Below are positions 56,268-64,000 of a stretch of 64,000 bases of DNA, one piece after another. This DNA is from Solimonas fluminis (GTDB lineage Bacteria; Pseudomonadota; Gammaproteobacteria; Nevskiales; Nevskiaceae): assembly GCF_002930645.1 (NCBI RefSeq), contig NZ_PSNW01000004.1, forward strand, positions 124,370 through 188,369, read 5' to 3'. The position numbers were made by a program, and so were the translations under genes. Under the pieces are notes generated by a model that worked only from the letters and a program-made list of their open reading frames with translations, searched no databases and was not told where the DNA came from. Each line of letters starts with the position of its first letter. Positions within the stretch are counted from its first letter, which is position 1.

Positions 56268-57194
56268 ATGTCCTCCTCCCCCATGCCCGCGGTCGCCATT
56301 TCCGGCGTCCGTAAGTCCTATGGCCCGCTCCAGGCCCTGCGCGGAATCGATTTCTCGATCCGCCAAGGGGAATTCTTTGGCCTGCTGGGCCCCAACGGCG
56401 CCGGCAAGTCCACGCTGATCAGCATCATCGCCGGCCTGGTCGGCGCCGATGCCGGTACGGTGGCGGTGATGGGCCACGACACGGTGTCCGATTTCCGCGC
56501 CGCCCGCCGCAAGCTCGGCGTAGTGCCGCAGGAACTGGTCTTCGACCCCTTCTTCAAGGTGCGCGACATGCTGCGCATCCAGGCCGGCTACTACGGCTGC
56601 GGCAAGGAATCCTGGCCCTGGATCGACGAGATGCTGGAGCGCCTGGACCTGGCCGACAAGGCCGGCTCGCCGATGCGCGCCCTCTCCGGCGGCATGAAGC
56701 GCCGCGTGCTGGTGGCCCAGGCCCTGGTGCACAAGCCGCCGGTGGTGATCCTGGACGAGCCCACTGCGGGCGTGGACGTGGAACTGCGCCGCACGCTCTG
56801 GTCCTTCATGACCGACCTGCACCGCAAGGGCACCACCGTGGTGCTGACCACCCACTACCTGGAAGAGGCGCAGGAGCTCTGCGAGCGCATCGCCATCCTC
56901 GACCACGGGCAGGTGCAGGTGATCGAGACCACGCAGCAGTTGCTGGCGCGCCACCCCTTCCGCTTCCTGCGGCTCAAGCTGGCGGCCGGCGCGGTGCTGC
57001 CGGAGAGCCTGCGCGCCCTGGTGTCGGGAGAACCCAACGGCTCGGTGGAACTGAAGCTGGAAACGGCCAGGCATCCCATTGCCTCGGTGCTGGAGACGCT
57101 GCGCCTGGCCGGCGTGGCGATCGAGGACGTGCACACCCGCGACCCCGACCTGGAGGACATCTTCGTGGAGCTGACCGGCGGAGACGACGCATGA
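56268..57194 (+). CDS. ABC transporter ATPase, YadG-like
   Basis: A 308-residue ABC-2-type ATPase. Walker A is GPNGAGKS at 41-48, signature LSGGMKRRVLVAQAL, and Walker B VVILDEPTAGVD. The C-terminal extension (about 225-308) is typical of drug/lipid exporters of the DrrA/YadG type. It overlaps the permease gene by 4 bases. Substrate unknown; E. coli YadGH is also uncharacterised. It heads a plus-strand run into ibaG, murA, hisG and hisD. Confidence 0.92.
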   Translation: MSSSPMPAVAISGVRKSYGPLQALRGIDFSIRQGEFFGLLGPNGAGKSTLISIIAGLVGADAGTVAVMGHDTVSDFRAARRKLGVVPQELVFDPFFKVRDMLRIQAGYYGCGKESWPWIDEMLERLDLADKAGSPMRALSGGMKRRVLVAQALVHKPPVVILDEPTAGVDVELRRTLWSFMTDLHRKGTTVVLTTHYLEEAQELCERIAILDHGQVQVIETTQQLLARHPFRFLRLKLAAGAVLPESLRALVSGEPNGSVELKLETARHPIASVLETLRLAGVAIEDVHTRDPDLEDIFVELTGGDDA

Positions 57195-57958
57195 GCCCGG
57201 ACCAGATCGGCTTCCAGACCTTGCTGAAGAAGGAGGTCATGAGGTTCTGGTCGGTGCTCGGCCAGACCGTCACCGCGCCCGTCATCACCGCACTGCTCTA
57301 CCTGCTGGTGTTCGCGCAGGCGATGCAGGGCCGCGCCTCGGTGTATCCGGGTGTCAGTTACACCGAATTCCTGCTGCCCGGCCTGATCATGATGACCGTG
57401 ATCCAGAACGCCTTCGCCAACACCTCGTCCTCCCTGATCCAGTCCAAGGTGATGGGCAACCTGGTGTTCCTGCAGATGGCGCCGCTGGGTCCCTGGGAAT
57501 GGTTCGGCGCCTACGTCACGGCGGCGCTGGTGCGCACCACGCTGGTGGCCGCGGCGATGCTGCTGGTGACGATTCCCTTCGTGCAGCTGCCGATCCGGGA
57601 ACCGCTGGCCCTGCTGGCGATGTTCCTGCTGTCCTCGGCGAGCTTGGCAGTGCTGGGCCTGATCGCCGGCATCGTGTCGCAGAAGTTCGACCACATCGCC
57701 GCCTTCACCAACTTCTTCATCACGCCGCTGAGCTTCCTGTCGGGCGTGTTCTACTCGGTGCACGCACTGCCGGCCTTCTGGTACCAGGCCTCGCACCTGA
57801 ACCCCTTCTTCTACATGATCGACGGCTTCCGCTACGGCTTCTTCGGCCAAGCGGACGTCCCCCTGCTGCAAAGCCTGCTGTGGAGCCTGGGATTCTTCCT
57901 GGTGGCCTCCGCGGTGTGCCTGTGGATGCTGATGACCGGCTACAAGCTCAAGAAGTGA
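57191..57958 (+). CDS. ABC-2-type permease, YadH-like
   Basis: A 255-residue permease with six predicted TM helices. The family motif region is FNFxxxPLxFLSGVFY-like FFITPLSFLSGVFYSVHALP, followed by HLNPFFYMIDGFRYGFFG. Partner of the preceding ATPase by 4-base overlap. Probably exports a lipid, polysaccharide or drug; the substrate cannot be read. The next gene starts 7 bases on. Confidence 0.92.
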   Translation: MSPDQIGFQTLLKKEVMRFWSVLGQTVTAPVITALLYLLVFAQAMQGRASVYPGVSYTEFLLPGLIMMTVIQNAFANTSSSLIQSKVMGNLVFLQMAPLGPWEWFGAYVTAALVRTTLVAAAMLLVTIPFVQLPIREPLALLAMFLLSSASLAVLGLIAGIVSQKFDHIAAFTNFFITPLSFLSGVFYSVHALPAFWYQASHLNPFFYMIDGFRYGFFGQADVPLLQSLLWSLGFFLVASAVCLWMLMTGYKLKK

Positions 57959-59443
<1,485 letters not shown>

Positions 59444-59448
59444 CTCAG

Positions 59449-60078
59449 ATGAGCCAGATCACCATTGCCCTCTCGAAGGGCCGCATCCTGGAAGAATCGC
59501 TGCCGCTGCTGGCCAAGCTGGGCCTGGAGCCGGCCGGCGACATCGACCGCCTGCTGCGCGTGCCCTCGCGCGACAAGAACGTCTCCTTCCTGATCATCCG
59601 TCCCACCGACGTGCCGACCTATGTCGAGTACGGCGCCGCCGACATGGGCATCACCGGCAAGGACGTGCTGATGGAGAACGGCAGCGACGCGCTCTACGAG
59701 CCGCTGGACCTCAACATCGCCCGCTGCCGCCTGAGCGTGGCCGCCCGCGTGGGCCACAAGCCCGGCAACGGCACGCGCCGCCTGCGCGTGGCCACCAAGT
59801 ACCCCGAGATCGCCCGCCGCCACTTCGCCGCCAAGGGCGAGCAGGTGGAGATCATCAAGCTCTACGGCTCCATGGAACTGGCGCCGCTGGTGGGACTGTC
59901 CGACGTGATCGTGGACCTGGTGGCCACCGGCAAGACGCTGAAGGCCAACGGCATGGAAGAGACCGAGATCATCTGCCAGGTCAGCTCGCGCATCGTGGTC
60001 AACAAGGCCGCGATGAAGATGAAGCACGCCGCGATCCAGGACCTGCTGGAGCGCATCGCCAAGGTGAGCGGGCCGTGA
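59449..60078 (+). CDS. hisG: ATP phosphoribosyltransferase, short form, HisG
   Basis: A 209-residue catalytic subunit for the first step of histidine biosynthesis. The start [20 protein letters not shown] matches short-form HisG, and [19 protein letters not shown] is the phosphate-binding segment. The C-terminal regulatory domain of long forms is absent, so HisZ, encoded elsewhere, is expected to be needed. A GTG three codons upstream (59440) overlaps the murA stop and is an alternative start. Confidence 0.96.
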   Translation: MSQITIALSKGRILEESLPLLAKLGLEPAGDIDRLLRVPSRDKNVSFLIIRPTDVPTYVEYGAADMGITGKDVLMENGSDALYEPLDLNIARCRLSVAARVGHKPGNGTRRLRVATKYPEIARRHFAAKGEQVEIIKLYGSMELAPLVGLSDVIVDLVATGKTLKANGMEETEIICQVSSRIVVNKAAMKMKHAAIQDLLERIAKVSGP

Positions 60079-61370
60079 TCGAGATCAATCGCCTCGATAC
60101 CCGCGACGCCGGCTTCGACGCCGCGCTGGGCCGCCTGCTGGACCGTGCGCCCGAACAGGACGGCGCCGTGCTGGCCGCGGTCGAGAAGATCGTGGCCGAC
60201 GTGCGCGCGCGCGGCGACGACGCCGTGCTGGAACTGACCAACCGCTTCGATCGTCGCAGCGCCGCCAGTATCGCGGAGCTGGAGATCGGCAAGGACCGCC
60301 TGCGCCAGGGTTGGGAAGCCCTGCCCGCCGACCTGCGCGCGGCCCTGGAAGAAGCCGCCGCGCGCATCCGCGCCTATGCCGAGCACCAGCGCATCGCCCC
60401 CTTCGAGTACACCGACGCCCACGGCAACCGCATGGGCCAGATGGTGACGCCGCTGGACCGCGCCGGCCTCTACGTGCCGGGCGGCAAGGCCGCCTACCCC
60501 TCCTCCGTGCTGATGAACGCCATCCCGGCCAAGGTCGCCGGCGTCGGCGAGGTCATCATGGTGGTGCCGGCGCCGGGCGGCGAACTCAACGACGCCGTGC
60601 TGGGCGCCGCGCACCTGGCCGGCGTGGATCGCGTGTTCACCGTCGGCGGCGCACAGGCCGTGGCCGCACTGGCCTACGGCACCGCGACGATTCCCGCCAT
60701 GGACAAGATCGTCGGTCCCGGCAACGCGTATGTCGCGGCCGCCAAGCGCATCGTCTTCGGCCAGGTCGGCATCGACTCCATCGCCGGCCCCTCCGAGATC
60801 GTCGTGATCGGCGACGGCCTCACCGATCCGCGCTGGATCGCGATGGACCTGTTCTCGCAGGCCGAGCATGGCGAGGACTCCGAGGCCATCCTGATCTCGC
60901 CGGACCGCGACTACCTGGACCGCGTGGCCCAGGCCATGGAAGAGCGCGTGAAGGAGCTGCCGCGCGAGAAGATCGTGCGCAGCTCGATCCGCGACCGCGG
61001 CGCGCTAATCGCCGTGCGCGACCTGGCCGAAGCCGCGGCGGTATCCAACCGCATCGCCCCCGAGCACCTGGAACTGTCGGTGGCCGAACCGCGCGAGCTG
61101 CTGAAGAAGATCCGCCACGCCGGCGCGGTATTCCTCGGCCGCCACGCGCCGGAATCCTTCGGCGACTACTGCGCCGGCCCCAACCACGTGCTGCCGACCT
61201 CGCGCGCCGCCCGCTTCTCCAACCCGCTGGGCGTCTACGAGTTCCAGAAGCGCAGCAGCCTGATCGACTGCACGCCGGAAGGCGCCAAGCCGCTGGCGAG
61301 GATCGCGGGGCGGATTGCCGATGCGGAAGGCCTGCAGGCGCACGCGCAGAGCGCGCGGGACCGCGGCTAG
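60075..61370 (+). CDS. hisD: Histidinol dehydrogenase HisD
   Basis: A 431-residue zinc enzyme that oxidises histidinol to histidine in two NAD-dependent steps. [15 protein letters not shown] holds the Gln/His zinc and substrate residues, and [15 protein letters not shown] is the C-terminal signature. The start is a GTG (60075) overlapping the hisG stop by 4 bases (GTGA). No terminator is evident after it; a palindromic repeat follows. Confidence 0.97.
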   Translation: MIEINRLDTRDAGFDAALGRLLDRAPEQDGAVLAAVEKIVADVRARGDDAVLELTNRFDRRSAASIAELEIGKDRLRQGWEALPADLRAALEEAAARIRAYAEHQRIAPFEYTDAHGNRMGQMVTPLDRAGLYVPGGKAAYPSSVLMNAIPAKVAGVGEVIMVVPAPGGELNDAVLGAAHLAGVDRVFTVGGAQAVAALAYGTATIPAMDKIVGPGNAYVAAAKRIVFGQVGIDSIAGPSEIVVIGDGLTDPRWIAMDLFSQAEHGEDSEAILISPDRDYLDRVAQAMEERVKELPREKIVRSSIRDRGALIAVRDLAEAAAVSNRIAPEHLELSVAEPRELLKKIRHAGAVFLGRHAPESFGDYCAGPNHVLPTSRAARFSNPLGVYEFQKRSSLIDCTPEGAKPLARIAGRIADAEGLQAHAQSARDRG

Positions 61371-61700
61371 AAAAACGTCTTGCTGTAGGAGTGGGTGCTA
61401 GCCGCGAAGGTCAACCCACATGATGATCGGCTTTCGCGGCTAGCAGCTCCCACACCCGTTACCGGTTTCGGACATGAAAGTCGCAGCCCGGTTTCGCGAA
61501 GCGAAGCCGGGACGATGGCGGCGACGACGATCCCGGCTTGCCTGCGGCAAACGGCTGCGGGCTGAAGGGTTCCCCCACCCGTTCTTGCCGAGTAGCCTCG
61601 TGAGCGTGCGTATCGAGGCACGCCCCTGCGCATCCCGATAGGCGACGCTTCGCGGCGCTACTCGATGTGAACGGTTTGGTTGGAATTCCCGGGCAGGAAT
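61371..61700. other. Non-coding gap with several inverted repeats between hisD and an acyl-CoA dehydrogenase gene
   Basis: No gene is supported here. Three repeat structures are visible. One is a REP-like palindrome at 61391-61453. Another is a CCCGG/CCGGG-type set (about 61490-61545: CCCGGTTTCGCGAAGCGAAGCCGGG, then ATCCCGGC). The third is GAGTAGC (about 61600) facing GCTACTC (about 61660). The genes on either side converge, so this may act as a termination and repeat-accumulation spot. Confidence 0.5.
61391..61453. repeat. REP-like palindrome after hisD
   Basis: The arm GTGGGTGCTAGCCGCGAA (61391-61408) faces TTCGCGGCTAGCA followed by GCTCCCAC (61433-61453). The arms match over 13 bases and then again over CCCAC after a 3-base insertion. 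The flanking TGTAGGAG resembles REP elements common in pseudomonads and xanthomonads. Confidence 0.6.
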
Positions 61701-61732
61701 AAAAAAAGGCGGACCGGTCATCCCGGCCCGCC
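61701..61732 (-). terminator. Intrinsic terminator of the acyl-CoA dehydrogenase operon
   Basis: GGCGGACCGG (61708-61717) faces CCGGCCCGCC (61723-61732). The one mismatch becomes a G-U pair only in minus-strand RNA, and seven T residues follow on that strand (complement of 61701-61707). The terminator lies 54 bases beyond the dehydrogenase stop. Confidence 0.85.
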
Positions 61733-61786
61733 AGGTAAAGGAGGACTCGACGAGGAGAGCCTCCCAGTGCCTCGGTGGCAGAGCTG

Positions 61787-62995
61787 CTACTTCAGCTCCG
61801 CCGATGTCTTGCCCAGCAGGCGCCGCGCGATGATCAGCAGCTGGATCTGCTGCGTGCCCTCGAAGATGTCGAGGATCTTCGAGTCGCGCGCCCACTTCTC
61901 CAGCAGTTCGCCCTCGCCGTATCCCAGGCTGCCGCAGAGCTCCACGCACTTGAGCGCGATGTCCACGCAGCTTCTGCCGGCCTTGGCTTTCGCCATGGAG
62001 GCCTGCAGGGAATTCGGCTTGCGGTTGTCGGCCATCCAGGCTGCCTGCAGCGTCAGCAGGCGGGCGGCCTCGTAATCGGCCTCCATTGCCATGAACTGCG
62101 CCGCGGCGGCGGTCTGGACGGACGCCGGCCGGTTATAGTCCACGACGATACCCCCCGTTTCGAGGATTTTCCTCGTCTCTTCGAGGCAGGCGCGGGCCAG
62201 GCCGACGGCCATGGCCGCCACCAGGGGGCGGGTGTTGTCGAAGGTCTGCATGACCCCGGCAAAGCCCTTCTCGACGTTGATCTCGGGGTCGCCCAGCAGG
62301 TTGTCCTTGTGCACGCGGCAGTCGCGCAGGGCGAATTGCACGGTATCGGAGGCGCGGATGCCCAGCTTGTGCTCGAGCCGCACCAGCTCCAACCCCGGGG
62401 TGCCCTTCTCGACCACGAAGGACTTCACCGCGGCGCGGCCGATGTTGCGGTCCAGCGTGGCCCAGACCACCACCAGGTCGGCACGGTCGCCGCTGGTGAC
62501 GAAGATCTTGTCGCCGTTGAGCACGTAGTAGTCGCCGTCCCTGGTCGCCGTGGTGCGGATAGCGGCGGAGTCCGAGCCGCAGTGCGGCTCGGTGATGGCC
62601 ATGGCGGCCCAGCGGCCGGCGAAGCGCTTGAGCTGCTCGTCGTTGGCCACGGAGGCGATGGCGGAGTTGCCCAGGCCCTGGCGCGGCATGGTCAGCAGGA
62701 AGCCGACGTCGCCCCAGCACAGTTCCATGGTGCCCAGCGCGGTGGACATGTTGCTGCTGTTGCGGTTGCCCTGGTCCTGCACGGCGTCGCGGCGCACGCC
62801 GGCCGCGCCGGCACCCTCGCCGGCGCCGCTGGCATTCATGCCATCGAGCAGGGCGCCGAGGATGTCCAGCTCCTTGGGGTACTCGTGCTCGGCGAGATCG
62901 TACTTGCGCGAGTTGGGCCGGAAGATTTCGCGGGCCACCTGCTGGGCCTGGGACACCAGGCCGCGGAACTTCTTGGGGTTTTCGAGATTGATCAT
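61787..62995 (-). CDS. Acyl-CoA dehydrogenase
   Basis: A 402-residue flavoprotein oxidising an acyl-CoA thioester. The central MAITEPHCGSDSAAIRTTA binds FAD and substrate, LNGDKIFVTSGDRADL follows, and Glu379 in DIFEGTQQIQ is at the catalytic-base position. Length is normal. It starts 10 bases after the stop of a second dehydrogenase gene, so the two may form a heteromeric enzyme of the type seen in steroid side-chain oxidation (inference), or two separate isozymes. Electron acceptor presumably ETF. Confidence 0.92.
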   Translation of the reverse strand: MINLENPKKFRGLVSQAQQVAREIFRPNSRKYDLAEHEYPKELDILGALLDGMNASGAGEGAGAAGVRRDAVQDQGNRNSSNMSTALGTMELCWGDVGFLLTMPRQGLGNSAIASVANDEQLKRFAGRWAAMAITEPHCGSDSAAIRTTATRDGDYYVLNGDKIFVTSGDRADLVVVWATLDRNIGRAAVKSFVVEKGTPGLELVRLEHKLGIRASDTVQFALRDCRVHKDNLLGDPEINVEKGFAGVMQTFDNTRPLVAAMAVGLARACLEETRKILETGGIVVDYNRPASVQTAAAAQFMAMEADYEAARLLTLQAAWMADNRKPNSLQASMAKAKAGRSCVDIALKCVELCGSLGYGEGELLEKWARDSKILDIFEGTQQIQLLIIARRLLGKTSAELK

Positions 62996-63005
62996 TGCCG
63001 GGTTC

Positions 63006-64000
63006 TCAGAGCAGCAGGCCGCCTTCCATGATTCCCACCGCGCGCAGGTCGCGGTACCAGCGCTCCACCGGATGCTCCTTGACGAAGCCGTGGCCGCCCA
63101 GCAGCTGCACCGCGTCGGCGCCGATCACGGCACCCTTGTCGGCACAGAGGCGGCGCGCCAGCGCGGCCTGCTGCACGAAGGGCTTGCCGGCCGCGGCCAG
63201 CGCGGCGGCGCGCCAGGTCAGCAGGCGCATGCCCTCGGCCTCGATGGCGATGTTGGAAATGTTGAAGGCCACGGCTTGGCGGTGGCTGATCGGCTCGCCG
63301 AAGGCCACGCGCTCGTTGCAGTAGGGGATCAGGTAGTCCAGCGCCGCCTGGGCGGTGCCGACCGACAGCGCGCACCAGGCCAGGCGGCTGCGGGCGATGA
63401 AGTTCTCGTAGGAAAAATCGCCTTCGCCGGCTCCCAGCAGCGCCTGGGCGCTGAGTTGCACGTTGTCGAAGCGCACGCGCGCGGTGGAGGCGGCGCGCAG
63501 GCCCATGGCCGGCTCCGCGGTGATGTGGATGCCCTTGGCGCTGGACTCGACGATGAACAGTGCCGGGCCGTGCGGGGTGCTGGCGGCGACCAGGAACAGC
63601 TCGGCGCTGGCCGCCATCGGCACCAGCGACTTCTCGCCGCTCAGCACGTAGCCGCCGGCATCGGTGCGCTTGGCCGCGGTGGACAGCTTGAAGGGATCGA
63701 ACAGCGGGCGCGGCTCCAGCACGGCGATGGCCGAGACCGGCGCCTTCTCGTCGGTGAAGGCCGGCAGGTAGGTGGCCTGCTGCTGGGCGGTGCCCCATTC
63801 GGCCAGGGCCACCGCCACGCCCACCGGGGCGAGGCAGGCTACCGCCATGCCCAGGTCGCCGTGGGCCAGCGATTCGGCGATCAGCGCGTTGGTGACCACG
63901 GAACGCTCGCTGCCGGCGGCGCCGCCGAGCTGTTCCGGCACCTGCATGGAGCCGATGCCCAGTTCCGCCGCCGCGGCGAGCAGTTCCTTCGGGGTTCCGC
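63006..64000 (-). CDS. Acyl-CoA dehydrogenase (5' end off the right edge)
   Basis: Partial: the frame runs from the right edge to a stop at 63006, so 331 codons are visible and the N-terminus is missing. The stretch just before the first internal ATG (ELLAAAAELGIGSMQVPEQLGG) is typical acyl-CoA dehydrogenase sequence, so the true start lies beyond 64000. LGGHGFVKEHPVERWYRDLR and the Glu in GIMEGGLLL match the C-terminal domain. It has Gly-Gly in place of the usual Gly-Thr after the catalytic Glu, and ends shortly afterwards. First gene of the pair with the dehydrogenase at 61787. Confidence 0.9.
   Translation of the reverse strand, partial: GTPKELLAAAAELGIGSMQVPEQLGGAAGSERSVVTNALIAESLAHGDLGMAVACLAPVGVAVALAEWGTAQQQATYLPAFTDEKAPVSAIAVLEPRPLFDPFKLSTAAKRTDAGGYVLSGEKSLVPMAASAELFLVAASTPHGPALFIVESSAKGIHITAEPAMGLRAASTARVRFDNVQLSAQALLGAGEGDFSYENFIARSRLAWCALSVGTAQAALDYLIPYCNERVAFGEPISHRQAVAFNISNIAIEAEGMRLLTWRAAALAAAGKPFVQQAALARRLCADKGAVIGADAVQLLGGHGFVKEHPVERWYRDLRAVGIMEGGLLL

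Overview
The window is very GC-rich and densely coded. It looks like a chromosomal segment of a gammaproteobacterium, most likely of the Nevskiales/Solimonadaceae type. I infer this from gene content and order, not from a database search: lpxC–dciA–M23 peptidase–secA beside a full dcw cluster, kdsD-kdsC-lptCAB-rpoN-hpf-ptsN with HprK and a soluble PTS, short-form HisG, and DUF1302/DUF1329 proteins with RND and steroid/acyl-CoA enzymes. No IS element, prophage, CRISPR array or tRNA was recognised.

Layout. 1-8.5 kb: accessory metabolism on the minus strand (MBL-fold lipoprotein, enoyl-CoA hydratase, a small exported protein, a hsaA-like/kstD-like pair, and an MMPL/RND transporter). 8.6-14 kb: secA, an M23 peptidase, dciA (plus strand) and lpxC. 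14.2-31.9 kb: an unbroken dcw operon, 5'->3' on the minus strand: mraZ, rsmH, ftsL, ftsI, murE, murF, mraY, murD, ftsW, murG, murC, murB, ddl, ftsQ, ftsA, ftsZ. It opens with a five-repeat MraZ box. 32.3-32.7 kb: RNase P RNA (minus). 32.8-35.7 kb (plus): SRPBCC protein, cobalamin/metal-binding-like protein, uncharacterised lipoprotein. 35.8-47.1 kb (minus): kdsD, kdsC, lptC, lptA, lptB, rpoN, hpf, ptsN, hprK, rapZ, EIIA(Man-type), HPr, EI, mgtE. 47.2 kb: a sirtuin, divergent from kdsD. 48-52.7 kb (minus): a tight operon of a histidine-box desaturase, a multi-TM protein, DUF1302 and DUF1329, with a divergent AraC-type regulator. 53.9-56.2 kb (minus): a photolyase between two uncharacterised small proteins, all overlapping. 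56.3-61.4 kb (plus): YadGH-type ABC exporter, BolA/IbaG, murA, hisG, hisD. 61.8-64 kb (minus): two acyl-CoA dehydrogenases, the second cut by the right edge.

How the genes work together. The core is envelope biogenesis: peptidoglycan precursors (murA-G, ddl, mraY), division (ftsL/I/W/Q/A/Z), lipid A (lpxC), Kdo and LPS export (kdsCD, lptABC), and protein secretion (secA). A nitrogen/carbohydrate phosphorelay (EI-HPr-EIIA/PtsN-HprK-RapZ) and sigma-54 sit in the middle. The flanks carry oxidative catabolism of hydrophobic substrates (KstD/HsaA-like enzymes, acyl-CoA dehydrogenases, enoyl-CoA hydratase) and a putative lipid-traffic module (RND, DUF1302, DUF1329, desaturase).

Limits. Family assignments rest on motifs and synteny read by eye. 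Promoters and operators are pattern calls without experimental support. I found no clearly new, fully formed system. The best candidates for undescribed biology are the DUF1302/DUF1329/desaturase/7-TM operon, the photolyase-flanking small proteins, the 13-bp inverted repeat between ftsA and ftsZ, the N-terminally reduced HprK, and symmetric near-leaderless promoters at divergent gene pairs.
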